Shown in pieces: positions 20,901 to 29,831 of a stretch of DNA of 36,405 nt (within the stretch, counting starts at the first letter, position 1; every line of letters starts with the position of its first letter). The stretch lies in assembly GCA_003615045.1 (NCBI GenBank), contig ML014297.1, positions 1 through 36,405 of the forward strand, written 5' to 3'. A program made the translations under genes and the position numbers. The notes beneath the pieces are model-generated. The model was not told the origin of the DNA. It was given only the letters and a program-made list of their open reading frames with translations, and made no database searches. The stretch comes from Caulochytrium protostelioides (Eukaryota > Chytridiomycota > Caulochytriomycetes > Caulochytriales > Caulochytriaceae).

Positions 20901-21033
20901 TGCGGAAGCCCGTCTGCCACTGCGTCGCGTACGCCGTGGGCGGGCGGCCGACCGTATGGGCGAGGCCCAGCGAGCGCAGCGCCAGGAGCCGGGTCAAGCC
21001 GTCGACGCCGCGAGCGGACGGGTCGAACGCCAT
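17950..21033 (-). CDS. CDT2: CDT2/DTL WD40 substrate receptor of CRL4 ubiquitin ligase
   Basis: 1027 residues, one exon; ATG at 21033 chosen because the upstream in-frame start is TTG. The N-terminal half is a WD40 propeller matching DTL: AHQNAIFDVQW, VTASGDTTLRLFDV, FRGHTSSVKSIA, FYIKTAVSPGGHVLASGSSD and HDGEVTGVAWSPDGQQLASC. Two WDxR motifs for DDB1 binding are present: WDTR (194-197) and WDLR (397-400). Between them sits an insertion of roughly 150-180 disordered residues that is absent from animal DTL. The C-terminal half is disordered, Ser/Pro/Thr-rich and holds many S/TP sites. It ends with QRTLQTYL (1010-1017), which resembles a PIP box, as in the human protein's C-terminus. CRL4-Cdt2 destroys Cdt1, Set8 or Spd1-like proteins on PCNA during S phase and repair. 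Confidence 0.88.
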   Translation of the reverse strand: MAFDPSARGVDGLTRLLALRSLGLAHTVGRPPTAYATQWQTGFRSRDHDVYRVTDAQHAPCPPLACRYATQLPHARTLAVATEDGTLALFDTAAPAGRRASPHVAWTAHQNAIFDVQWLHGDTQLVTASGDTTLRLFDVAASMAPAAGRSAPHPGPRPLAVFRGHTSSVKSIAPDPNQPHVFASSARDGTVRVWDTRLRAVGSETVCCARIAPGDGHPGEGDPAARLDRPSAAGPPPSPGAAAAAAAMGADPRPSPAPREPGHPPANRPHEADEDDDADDAVAVAAVRTHAQCIDVASAVHAPVTPGSTPATGTGSAVRPGAAASAARSPLRAYGTPARRRRTPSAGVGPAFAGAAASASAAPAGAVSGSVTAVHYLTHRERMLANIGSVDGRVHFWDLRHVGPASGAAALPVATFVPNDIHAYLAHPWGALGSSATFADSAATEAAARAASAAAAASPSSRARGFTSLTLAPDGLRLFASCTDSRIYEIRTDLARVMPIVRTAPDYACRSFYIKTAVSPGGHVLASGSSDSGIFLWDLARHGAGADSGRDAFGVLTAQSVLRAHDGEVTGVAWSPDGQQLASCADDLSIRTWRPMPAVDRGRFFYPRCTCADASAAQSPPSMAPAVWEADEGVEDAADWAVARQNLRGVAVPIVAPPEPVPAAPLMALPVAPQPPVTPTVATAPSASLRAAQPNAAPAASAPPPTLTVSPAPRLSTAGAASPDYPAPLRPPRTTPQRQQTLHAVVQLVRTPGALAPATPSRTTRLGPHCANGASPSQPRNAASAAAAGAATTATTTATAAITPTRTATPAALGATGRSDGPVRPALTLSPVSAPTTPLWATATTPLSALPSPSPRPTSQTASAFLVPSKRPRAGDAPRSPSAAPSARSPSDAAAGQENVAPRSTTASSPPLASLLARLDAYDARDVERPEKRRLLGRPVSPSPPDSAPAPLRPSRRAMGPRENLSAAAASSLSFGSLVSPASLSASLAASASTPSASPGAGTSSARPHQRTLQTYLTRPAPPALDR

Positions 21034-22436
21034 GGTCGCCGCTGACGGCGGGGGTGCGAGGAGGGGGATCAAGCGTGCCGGCGCCGGGCCGCCGGGTCAG
21101 CGACGACAGACCCGGCGACGGCGGCCGCCGTCAGCGCGGGAGAGCGCCTGAACCCTGCGAACCCTGCGAGCACAGGGCGGATGCTGGCAAGCGCAGGGCG
21201 GTGCTGATGCTGATGCCGACCGATCAGGCAATCAGGGCCCGCGGGATCGGCGGCCAGAAGGTGGCAGAACGATCGGCGAGTCGGCCGAGATCGCTGAAAA
21301 GAAGCAGACGCGGAATCGTCGGGAGTGAGGGTCAACGGGCCGTCTGGCGGCAGTACGCGGGGATGGGTCGAGCCGAGAGGGTCAATCGAGCGTCGGGGTG
21401 CGGCGGGGTCGCCGTCCGAGCTCCAGCGCAGGCGGCGCTGGCCAGTCCACGACGCCGATCCTGAATGCGGTTCGTGCGCCACGGTGGGCGGGGCTTCCGG
21501 GATACCAGCAGGAAGCGCTTGTCACGCAGCCGCAGCGTCCGTGGACACCGGTCGAGTCAGAGAGGGAGCCGCTCGTGGAAATGACGACGTCGACGACGGC
21601 AGCTGCGGGCCGCGGCGAGGAGACCCACGGGCGGGCGTTCAATTGGCGGGGGCGGGGAAGGCGGTGGATGGCAGGGAGGCTCAGCATGCGCTCGGCCATC
21701 GGGGCACGCGCCCTCGTGGACCGCATCGAGCCGCCGCATGCGAGGGATCGGCACCCCGTCGCGGAGTATACCTGGTGTGTGACATTCGCCAGGCGCGACG
21801 CGCGCTGTGTCCCCTTTTGTGGTCCGGCCGTCCTGCGCCGCCGAGGCGCAAGACATCGCCACGGGCCGCTGCTGCCGCCGCCGCCACCACCAAGCATGCA
21901 CCCCGACCGCGGCTTAGCGCTTTTCCGCCACCCTGTCCTTCGGCCGGCTGCTTCGCCGCGCATCCCGCTCGATACCGCGAGGGCCACGAAGGACCGACCT
22001 CGGCATGCCTGGAGCTCATGCCCCGCGCGCCCCGCGTCGGCCGATCCGCGTCGAACCTCCAAGCATTCGGCCGATTCGGCACGCGTGCCTGCGCTGTGCT
22101 GGCCTCGGATGGCGCACGCCATGCCGACGATCCCTGCAGCGCTCGCGCTCGCGGCGCCGTGCCACCGCGCTAGGGTCGTACGGTGGCATGGTTCCCGCGA
22201 GGCGCGCTAGCACGCGCCCTGGGCGCGACCTGTCAGACGTGTTCTTTCCAGCGTGGATGGAGCGGATGGTCGAGAGAGAAAAAAGAGATCGTGATAGAGG
22301 GCCGCTGTTCGCTGTTAGAATGAATGGCATGATACTCCGCGATGATGGAATGGAGAGGATGAAGCGCGACGGAGATCGGCGATCTTGTCGGACACGGACC
22401 CGACGCGCCGCCTCGCTCGCGCGGGCGGCAGCCTCG
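21034..22436. other. 1.4-kb intergenic upstream of CDT2
   Basis: No supported gene. Open frames on both strands (for example minus 22122-21382) are rich in Arg, Ala and Gly with no domain signal. It should contain the CDT2 promoter and the APC10 3' UTR. Confidence 0.45.
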
Positions 22437-23818
22437 CTAGCGGGGCAGCAGCGCCGCGTTGTCCCACGACCACGCCATCGTGAGCGCCGTCGCCGTCGCC
22501 GTCGGGGCGGCCGCCGCGGCGCTCGCTCCGGGGGTCGGTGCGGCCGTCGCGGCGGCGGCCGGAGCCAGGCCGGAAACGGCGAGCGCGCGGTCGCTGTCGT
22601 CGGGCCCCAGGACCACGACGCGCCGCAGCCGCGTATCCTTGCCGGCCTGGACGTTGGCGAGCACGGCGACGTCGACGACGGCGACGCGGAGCGGGGTGCC
22701 CGTGTCATCCACCAGCCGCTGCCACAGCCAGCCCTGCGGCTGGGCGAGCGTGCGCTCGGCCACGGTCTGCACGGACTCGTCGCAGGTGCCCGCCCGCAGC
22801 GCGAGCCGGCTCGGCGTATAGGTTTCGTCCTGCCGCACGTCGATGTAGACGGCCACATACTGCACCACGCCGCCCAGCACGGATACCACATACCCGACCA
22901 GATCCATAGCAGACGCGAGGAGATGGAGTGAGTTGACCATGATTCATCAGGTTTTTTTTGGGGGGGCCATCGCATCGGTCACGTTACGCTGATGGGCACG
23001 AGCGCCGGGAAGCGGAGCCGGACGGCGTGGGGCTGGGCGCCCTCGCTCTGCCAGAAGCGCGCGAGCGACGGGTCGAGCAGCGCGGTGAGGCCGCAGCCAC
23101 GCTTGGCGGACGACAAACTCCAGACCGCATGGGCGCCGATCTCCCGCACGCGGCGGACGGCCATCCCGCGTGCCAGCGCCCGCGCCGCACGCGCATGGAT
23201 CTGGGCCACGCTGTCCGCGCCGTCCGCACCGTCCGCGCCGTCAGGGCCATCGCTGCCGTCCGCGCCGTCGACGTCCTCGGGCTCGGCCTCGTCGTCCACG
23301 ACGCCGTCGACGTCGACGTCGACGTCGACGTCACCGTCCCATGCGAGCGCATCATAGCGGCCGTCGGCGCCGTCAGGGCCCCCGGCGGCGGCGGCGCCGC
23401 CGTGGTCGGACCGCGCCGTCTCCACCGGAGCGCCGGCCATCAGGGTGCCGAGCGGCGGCAGGGCGACGCCGTCGAGGCCCGACAGGCGGCGCGACGGACG
23501 GCGCGACCACGGGCCGAGGAACCAGCGCTCGTCCGCCGACGCGTCGGTCGCTCCGGCGGCGTCGGCGGCATCGCGGCCGCTCGCGGGCGGGGCGTCCCAC
23601 GGCGTGCGCGGCGACGCGAAGCCGACCGCCGCCGCCGGCTCGATCGGCTGGATCAGCGCGGCGTGCATGGGCAGCAGGCCCGCCATGGCCGCGGCGGCGC
23701 CGCCATCGTCGTCGCCGTGGCCATGGCGGGCAACCGGGCGCGGGAGCGTGGTGACGGGGGGTCCGAAGCGGAAGGCACCGACGTGGTCCCAGTCGTCGGC
23801 CGAGAAAGACGACGCCAT
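22437..23818 (-). CDS. APC10: anaphase-promoting complex subunit 10 (Doc1), two exons
   Basis: Exon 1 is 23818-22988 and exon 2 is 22859-22437, with an intron of 128 nt (donor GTAACG, acceptor GTGCAG, phase 0). The 417-residue product joins REIGAHAVWSLSSAKRG ... FWQSEGAQPH (exon 1) to YVAVYIDVRQDETYTPSRL ... VLANVQAGKDTRLR (exon 2). This reproduces the DOC domain of human APC10 (REIGSQAVWSLSS, YWQSDGSQPH, YADYKSDESYTPS, VLANHQNGRDTHMR), and the spliced spacing matches exactly. APC10 sits beside the co-activator on APC/C and helps bind D-boxes, giving processive ubiquitination. Residues 1-220 are an unusual acidic, low-complexity extension including alternating Asp-Val. The C-terminus ends ALLPR, not the Ile-Arg tail that docks human APC10 on APC3. 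Confidence 0.9.
23306..23332. repeat. GTCGAC hexanucleotide microsatellite inside APC10
   Basis: Four and a half tandem copies of gtcgac encode the alternating Asp-Val run in the acidic N-terminal extension of APC10. The unit is a SalI palindrome. The repeat probably varies in length between strains. Confidence 0.75.
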
Positions 23819-24129
23819 CGTTGGCGGAACGAGCGGAGCGCGCGGCAGCGGCGGGAGCGCGTCCGACCAGGGCGTCGGCGCCGCGGCCGTCGGTATCGCC
23901 ACCTCCACTCCATGCTGGGGACGATCGTCGTCGCGCGTCCAAAAAGACCAAGGACAAGGGGTCGTTCTCAGCGATGGCCTCGTGATTATTATCGATACAT
24001 CGAGCCCATGGCGATCGCGCAGCGCACCAGCGCCGTCGGTGCGTCGACCCCGCCGAGCGGCCGGGCGCCACAACGCCGCTGCCGCACGCGAGCGCGCGCG
24101 CCCGCCACTGGGGACCCTGCGCCACCATC
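23819..24129. other. short intergenic between APC10 and OST3
   Basis: About 310 bp between two minus-strand genes; it must hold the APC10 promoter and the OST3 3' UTR. A small A/T-rich patch (about 23983-24000) interrupts otherwise GC-rich sequence. Confidence 0.45.
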
Positions 24130-25313
24130 TCAGAGCAGACGGAAGGGATAGGCCCCGTTCTTGCGAGAGAAGCACTCGAGCATGTAGGAAAAGACGAGGA
24201 CCATCGCGCCGACAAGGCCGTACAGGGCGGCGCGCTGCTTGCGCGCATCGAGCACGCGGGGCACGCGGACGGCGAGGAGGACGACGACGAGGGCAAACGC
24301 GGCATACGTGCAGCCGACGATCTGGGTCTCGGCGATGTACTGCGTCTGGAAGCCCGGCGCAAACAGCCGCGGCGCGTGGTTCTCCACGCCGGCCCACGGC
24401 GCCTGGCGGATGTGCGACCACATGCTGCCCGTGCAGAAGATGATCGTCCACGCGATCGCGCCCATCAGCCAGAGCCCCCGCGACTGCGCCAGCGACAGGA
24501 GCTGGCCGCGGGCCGACCAGCCGAACAGCAGGCCAACGGCGACGGCGGCCGCCGTCTGTCCGAGCGCGACATAGTTGGTCGGGCGATGCAGGCGGAACGA
24601 GGCTTTCGCGTGCTTGACCAGAAAGCTATGGACGGCCGGCGCGTCCATGCCCATGCGGGGGTCGAACGGCAGCGTCGGCGCCGGGTGCGTGCGGCCATCC
24701 GTCGGCTTGAAGAGGACGGTGTGCGGCACCGAGGTGAGCTTCAGCTCGCCAAAGATCGGGCCGCCCTGCTGGAAATCGAGATACGTGACATACAGATTGG
24801 TCTCGTCCGACTGGGCCAAGCTGTAAGCGACGGTTTCCAGGGCCTCTTGGATCAAGCTAGCCAGCCATCGTCGATGCGGGAGGGGGGGTTCATGCGAGCA
24901 TCATCCACAGCATGCATCTGTGAGTAGCGCATTCGCGACATCCGCTGGGTGATGGGAATCCCATGAACAACTTACTGGCATCCGGCACACTTGAACTGCT
25001 CGCCAAGCGCCGTGTACACGACCAACACGCTGAAGTCACGCGAGCCTTTCGTGATCGTGCGATACAAGTCGGTGTCGAGCTCGATGGGCATCGTCGGCCG
25101 CGCCATGCGGGCTTCGTCGAGCCGGGCGCGCTTGGTATTCGAGGTCGGCGACTTGGACGACTGGGGAGAGGCCGAGGCCGCGACGGAGGTCGGACCGTCC
25201 ATCACGCCCAGCACGAGCGCGACCGCGAGGCCCAGCAGCGCCATCAGGGCGGCCCGCGGCGCCCATGCCGCGCGAGCTTCCGCGGCAAGGCGGCGGCGCG
25301 AAAACAGCCGCAT
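24130..25313 (-). CDS. OST3: OST3/OST6 (MAGT1/TUSC3) subunit of oligosaccharyltransferase, two exons
   Basis: Exon 1 is 25313-24976 and exon 2 is 24856-24130, with an intron of 119 nt (donor GTAAGT, acceptor GGCTAG). The junction completes a His codon (CA|C). The 354-residue product has an N-terminal signal/anchor (LMALLGLAVALVLGV), then a lumenal thioredoxin-like domain with the redox motif CAGC (Cys109, Cys112) in VVYTALGEQFKCAGCH. Four C-terminal membrane helices follow, with the family block GSMWSHIR near helix 2 and AETQIV at helix 3. The protein ends with KNGAYPFRLL, like the YPY end of human MAGT1. The subunit forms transient disulfides with nascent chains in the ER so that nearby sites can be N-glycosylated. 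The ATG at 25313 is preferred over an in-frame GTG one codon upstream. Confidence 0.9.
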
Positions 25314-25390
25314 CACGGCCGATTGAATCGAAATGGAAGCGGATCAACCGACGCGGATCGACGCAAGTCCCAGAGGACCTTCGGCGAAGG

Positions 25391-25458
25391 ACCGACCGAC
25401 CGGCAGACCGGCAGACCGGCAGACAGACAGACCGACAGACCGACAGACCGACAGACCG
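25391..25458. repeat. imperfect (GACC/GACA)n microsatellite
   Basis: About 68 bp built from accg, gcagacc and gacagacc units in tandem, in the region upstream of OST3 exon 1. Unit interruptions suggest slippage with later substitutions. Confidence 0.75.
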
Positions 25459-26047
25459 TCGCGATGCAGACAGCAAGATGGCCAGAGAGCCAACAGTACG
25501 GCAGAGAGAATGGCAGGTGCAGGACGCGTCGCCGCTCAAGGGGTCCGGCGCTCATGATTCTGTCGCGAGTGGGCAGCGCTTCTGTTGCCGACGTCGCATA
25601 CGCGGCTAGTCTCGTCTCGGCTCCCCGCTGCGATGATCTTGCCGATGCCGGTCCAGGAAGCCTGGTTGACGACCCCGCGTGTGATGCTGGCCACGTGCGC
25701 TTGTCGCGCGTTCGCGCTCGTCACGACGTGATCACGCACCCGGCACGACGTCGACTCGGCGCCACTCGACTCGACACGCGTGGGCCGCGACCGCAGGCCC
25801 AGCTGCCCCGAGGACGCGAAGGCGGCGGCGCGGGTCGACGAGCGACCGACGCCGCGGGGAAGGGGCCTGATCGCGGGGAAGGGTCGGGCTGAAAGGGCCC
25901 CCGGCCGGCGCCACGGGCGGGATGCGCCGCCAGGCATATGATCGGCAGATCAGCGGATGAGCCGCCAGAGCGCATCGCGGCTCCTCGCCGCCTGGATCGC
26001 CATACTCCACAGACGCTGCATGCACCGTGCTCCCTGACGCGCTGGCT

Positions 26048-26191
26048 GTTCTGTCCTGGTCTATTCTGTTCTGTCCTGTTCTGTCCTGCTCTGTCCTGCT
26101 CTGCTCTGTCCTGCTCTGTCCTGCTCTGTCCTGCTCTGTCCTGCTCTGTCCTGCTCGGTCCTGCTCGGTCCTGCTCGGTCCTGTCCTGTCC
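26048..26191. repeat. 10-bp minisatellite upstream of KMO
   Basis: About 14 units of ctgctctgtc and variants (ctgttctgtc, ctgctcggtc), arranged in blocks of like variants. The plus strand has almost no A. The tract ends about 132 nt before the KMO start codon, so it lies in the promoter or 5' UTR. Confidence 0.85.
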
Positions 26192-26323
26192 CGCTTCCAC
26201 GCGACTGACGGCTCTACGTCACTCCCCAGCCCTCCTCATCCGCCCCCCGGCGCGTCGGGACGCCCTGTTGATCGACGCGGACCCTAGCTGGGCATTCCCT
26301 TTGGCCCGTGGCATTCGCCGATC

Positions 26324-27874
26324 ATGGCCGAGTCGCAGGACACGCCGCGGCCGCGTGTCGCCATCGTCGGCGGCGGCCTGGTGGGCGCGCTGGGCGCCGT
26401 CTACTTTGCGCGCCGCGGCTGGACGGTCGACGTCTATGACCTGCGGCGAGACCTGCGGCGCGAGGCGCAGGACGCCGGCCGCTCGATCAATCTGGCGCTC
26501 TCGCGCCGCGGCATGGAAGCCATGGAGCGCGTCGGACTCGATCCGGCGGCCGTCGCGACGCTCCTCCCCCTGCGCGGACGCATGCTCCACCCGCGCCGGG
26601 GCCCGCCCGCCGCGCAGCCCTACGGCGAGGCCCACGAGCACATCCACTCGGTCGACCGCCACGCGCTCAACGTGCGCCTGCTCGACGAGGCCGACCGCTG
26701 GCCCAACGTGACGCTCCACTTCCAGCGCAAGCTGGTCGGCGCCGACTTGGACGCCGGGACACTGACGCTCGAGGACGTCAGCGGCGGCACGGACGCCGAG
26801 AACCGCCGCGGGACGGACGGCGCCACCGCCGACGCCGACGCCGCCGCGCCGCCGACCGCCCCGCGCGGCCAGCGATTCGACGTCACGGCGGACTTGATCC
26901 TCGGCGCCGACGGCGCGTATAGCCGCGTGCGGCAGTGTCTCATGCGCCGCGTCCACATGGACTACCACCAGACGTACATGGACCACTGCTGGATCGAGCT
27001 GTCGATCCCGGCCATGACGGGCGCCGCGCCGCCGGTCGCGCCCGTGACGCCGCAGGGCCACGCCCTCAGCGCCGCCCACCTCCACATCTGGCCGCGGCAC
27101 ACGTTTATGCTCATCGCGCTGCCGAACGCCGACGGCTCCTTCACCGCCACGCTCTTCCTGCCGTGGGCCGACGCCGCGCGCCTCACGACCCGCGACGCCG
27201 TGCTCGCCTTCTTCCAGACCGAGTTCCCGGACGCCGTGCCGCTGATGGGCGCCGACGCGCTCGCCACGGCGTTCCTGGCGCACCCGCGCGGGCCGCTCAT
27301 GGGCGTCCAGTGCCGGCCCTACCACTACGCGGACCGCGTCCTCATCCTCGGCGACGCCGCGCACGCCATGGTGCCGTTCTACGGGCAGGGCATGAACTGC
27401 GGCTTCGAGGACCTCTCGGTGCTCGACCGGCTGCTGACGCAGCACTGCGGCCCCGTCCCGCCGCCAGCGCCCGCCGGCGCCGTCCCGGGCCCCGCGACGC
27501 CGCGGGCCGGCCTCGGCGCCGCGCTCGCCGCCTACTCGGCGACACGCCACGCCGACTGCGTCGCCATCTGCGATCTCGCCGCCCGCAACTACGACGAGAT
27601 GCGCCACCGCGTCGTCAGCTGGCGCTACCAGCTGCGCAAGCGCGTCGAGGCGTGGCTGCACCGCCTGATGCCCGAGACCGTGATCCCCCTGTACACGATG
27701 GTCTCGTTCACGTCGATCCCCTACAGTGAGGTGATTCGGCGCGACCGCCGGCAGGGGTGGTGGCTGCAGTTCCTCGGGGTCGCGCTCGCCCTCGGGGCTG
27801 TGGCGGGAATCGCGGGGCGCATCGTGGCCTACAGGCGGCCTCCGCCGCCACGCAGCCTGCTCGGCCTCAAGTAA
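26324..27874 (+). CDS. BNA4: kynurenine 3-monooxygenase
   Basis: 516 residues, one exon. It has an FAD-binding Rossmann start, VAIVGGGLVGALGAVYFARRG (GxGxxG near 15-21). The KMO block GRSINLALSRRGMEAMERVG (52-71) follows, then ILGADGAYSRVR (192-203; the conserved DG motif) and ILGDAAHAMVPFYGQGMNCG (341-360; GD motif, FAD ribityl contact). The C-terminal KMO region has RYQLRKRVEAWLHRLMP and FTSIPYSEVIRRD. A final hydrophobic helix (about 480-498) would anchor it in the mitochondrial outer membrane, as in other KMOs. It hydroxylates L-kynurenine to 3-hydroxykynurenine with NADPH and O2, in the de novo NAD pathway from tryptophan. A short low-complexity insertion lies near 155-180. The ATG at 26324 is the first in frame. 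Confidence 0.95.
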   Translation: MAESQDTPRPRVAIVGGGLVGALGAVYFARRGWTVDVYDLRRDLRREAQDAGRSINLALSRRGMEAMERVGLDPAAVATLLPLRGRMLHPRRGPPAAQPYGEAHEHIHSVDRHALNVRLLDEADRWPNVTLHFQRKLVGADLDAGTLTLEDVSGGTDAENRRGTDGATADADAAAPPTAPRGQRFDVTADLILGADGAYSRVRQCLMRRVHMDYHQTYMDHCWIELSIPAMTGAAPPVAPVTPQGHALSAAHLHIWPRHTFMLIALPNADGSFTATLFLPWADAARLTTRDAVLAFFQTEFPDAVPLMGADALATAFLAHPRGPLMGVQCRPYHYADRVLILGDAAHAMVPFYGQGMNCGFEDLSVLDRLLTQHCGPVPPPAPAGAVPGPATPRAGLGAALAAYSATRHADCVAICDLAARNYDEMRHRVVSWRYQLRKRVEAWLHRLMPETVIPLYTMVSFTSIPYSEVIRRDRRQGWWLQFLGVALALGAVAGIAGRIVAYRRPPPPRSLLGLK

Positions 27875-28034
27875 ATCACCCTCCTCGATGCCTTCATTGG
27901 TTTCGGTCACCCCGGCCACACGCCATCAATAACCTCCCCCCCATGAAAAACGCGTTCCGCGCGGCCGCCGTGTTATTCATGCGCAACGTGCGTCGGCATC
28001 GTCTCTCGTTCGTTTACAGAGAACACGACAGCGG

Positions 28035-28586
28035 CTACAGATGATGCTGCTCCTGGATCTTGCGGATGAGGGCGCGTTTGAGGAACTGCTCGCGGCTCTG
28101 CCCGCGCACCAGCTTGAGGTACGCCGACAGCGTGAGGCGGTCCGAGGTCAGGGCCTGGCTGAGGGCATACAGCGTATCATCGATGGCGAGCGTGTCCGCC
28201 ACCAGCGTCATGAGCTGCCGCTGGGCGGGCGTGACGGGCGCCACGGCCTCGTCCACCCGCAGCGCCGGCCGCGCCGCCAGCTCCGCCGCGCGCTGCTGGT
28301 GGTCGCCTGCCCGCGCCGTGTACCACGCCGTGGCGCGCTGCGCGGCCGCCGTCTCGGCCTCGCACCCGCTCTGCATCGCGGCGAGCCGCGCCTGGTTGTC
28401 GTTCAGATGCGTCAGCACGATCGTAAAGTCGTGCAGCTCGCGCGTGAGCTGCGCGTGCTGCGCCGTAACCGCCTGCCGCGCCCGCTCGGTCAGCTGCGCG
28501 CGCTGGCGTTGCAGCTGCGCCTGCGCCTGCGCCTCGCGCTGCGCCTGCGCCTCGCGCTGCGCTTGGCGCGCCGCGGCATCGCTCGC

Positions 28587-28618
<32 letters not shown>

Positions 28619-28965
28619 ATCCCGTGGCCGGAAGCGATGGCGGCAGCCGCTTCGCGGCGCCGGACGACGCGGCCGCAGCGCCCATTCCCACGGCGGCCCC
28701 GGCGCTCGGGCCCAGCCCCGGGGAGCCGGCCGGGGGCAGAGCGTCCAGCCGCGGCGAGCCGCCGTGGGCGCCGGCGCTGCTGCCCGGCAGTGGCATGGGC
28801 GTCGGCATCGGCATCGGGAACCCGAGATGATGCGGTGAGGAAGTGCCCTCAGAGCCCGGCGGCGCGTGCGACGCGCTCGCGCCCGTCACGGGCGGCAGTC
28901 GCGGCACGCTGCTCGCATGATGCGGATACGCCTGCTGCTGCTGCTGTAGTTGCTGCTGCTGCTGC

Positions 28966-28999
<34 letters not shown>

Positions 29000-29024
29000 G
29001 CTGCTGCTGCTGCTGTTGTTGTTG

Positions 29025-29055
<31 letters not shown>

Positions 29056-29831
29056 TGCGATGGGGATGGGTATGGGTGACCGTGCCCGCTCGACAGTGAG
29101 ACGAGCGAGGTGGTGAATGGCGGCTGCGTGTGGGCGACGGGAGGCGTCCCCGGCTGCGGGAAGGCCAGCGTGGTCGGGGGCAGCCCCGCGGCGGGCCGCA
29201 GGTGCGGCGAGCCGGCGCCGGCGCTCGCGGTCAGCGGCGAGGCGCTGGCGGGCGGTCGCGCATACACGGGGCAGTCGGCGCCGAACGCGGTGCGGATGTG
29301 GCCCCAGAGCGGCAGCAGCGGGTTGGCGGTCGGGCTCACGAAGCGGGCCCACTCGACGTAGCGCGGCGGCGTGCCGGTGCTGCCGCCGCCGGCCTGCGGG
29401 ATGAGCAGCGCGTGCTCGATGCGGCCCGAGCCGAGGTTCACGAGCGACGTCGCGCGCAGCGCCATTGTCGCGGTCGGCGTCACGAAGGCGATCGGCGGGA
29501 CGGACGGATACGTCGGCGGCAGGATCATGAGCACCGGGATGTTGTAGGTGTTCGAGCGGAACGCGATGGGCACGGTGCCGTACACGTGGAGCAGCACGGG
29601 CGCCGCGGCCGCCGCCGGGCTGTTAGGCAGTGGCGCGATGCCGAGGCGGGCCAGCTGGGTCGACTCGGTCTTGACGCGGAGGCCCGGGTAGGCCGAGAGG
29701 AGCTGGACGATGTGGTGGAAGCAGAGCTCGGGCTGCGCATACGGATGCTGGAGCACCGACCGCAGCCAGTGCTGCGTCGACTCGGGGACCGTGACGGGTG
29801 CCGGCATGGGCGCGGCGATCGGCGCGGCCAT
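28035..29831 (-). CDS. VPS23: ESCRT-I subunit VPS23/TSG101 with long polyglutamine tract
   Basis: 598 residues, one exon; ATG at 29831 chosen because the upstream in-frame start is GTG. The N-terminal UEV domain (about 15-190) shows LLHVYGTVPIAFRSNTYNIP and ILPPTYPSVPPIAFVTPT; it lacks an E2 active-site Cys and binds ubiquitin. A Pro/Ser-rich region follows with 41 Gln and one Leu (about 259-300), then a coiled-coil stalk (about 420-520, including TAQHAQLTRELHDFTIVLTH). The C-terminal steadiness box ends in YLKLVRGQSREQFLKRALIR, close to the TSG101 KxVRxLSRxQF-x-x-RA motif. ESCRT-I delivers ubiquitinated membrane cargo to multivesicular bodies. The gene is convergent with KMO, 160 bp apart, and divergent from uL3m. 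Confidence 0.94.
28932..29057. repeat. 126-bp polyglutamine-coding tract in VPS23
   Basis: 42 consecutive codons read on the minus strand as 41 Gln and one Leu (CTA, plus strand tag near 28947). CAG and CAA codons alternate in blocks rather than forming a pure CAG run. Such interruption normally slows slippage, so the protein-level run looks maintained or old rather than a fresh expansion. Confidence 0.9.

Larger units (their letters stand above)
25314..26323. other. divergent promoter region OST3 / KMO with simple repeats
   Basis: 1.0 kb between divergently transcribed genes. It contains two tandem-repeat tracts (listed separately) and no supported gene. Confidence 0.55.

Noticed and set aside
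21382-22122. 246-residue minus-strand frame between CDT2 and APC10
   Set aside because: No conserved motif, biased composition, and equally long frames occur on the other strand; treated as intergenic.
26219-27919. 566-residue open frame on the minus strand opposite KMO
   Set aside because: It mirrors the KMO gene, whose motifs are unmistakable. The antisense frame is Arg/Gly/Val-rich with no domain, a normal by-product of very GC-rich third positions.
28932-29057. CTG/TTG repeat considered as a CRISPR-like or non-coding satellite
   Set aside because: It is in frame within VPS23 and encodes polyglutamine; there are no spacers.
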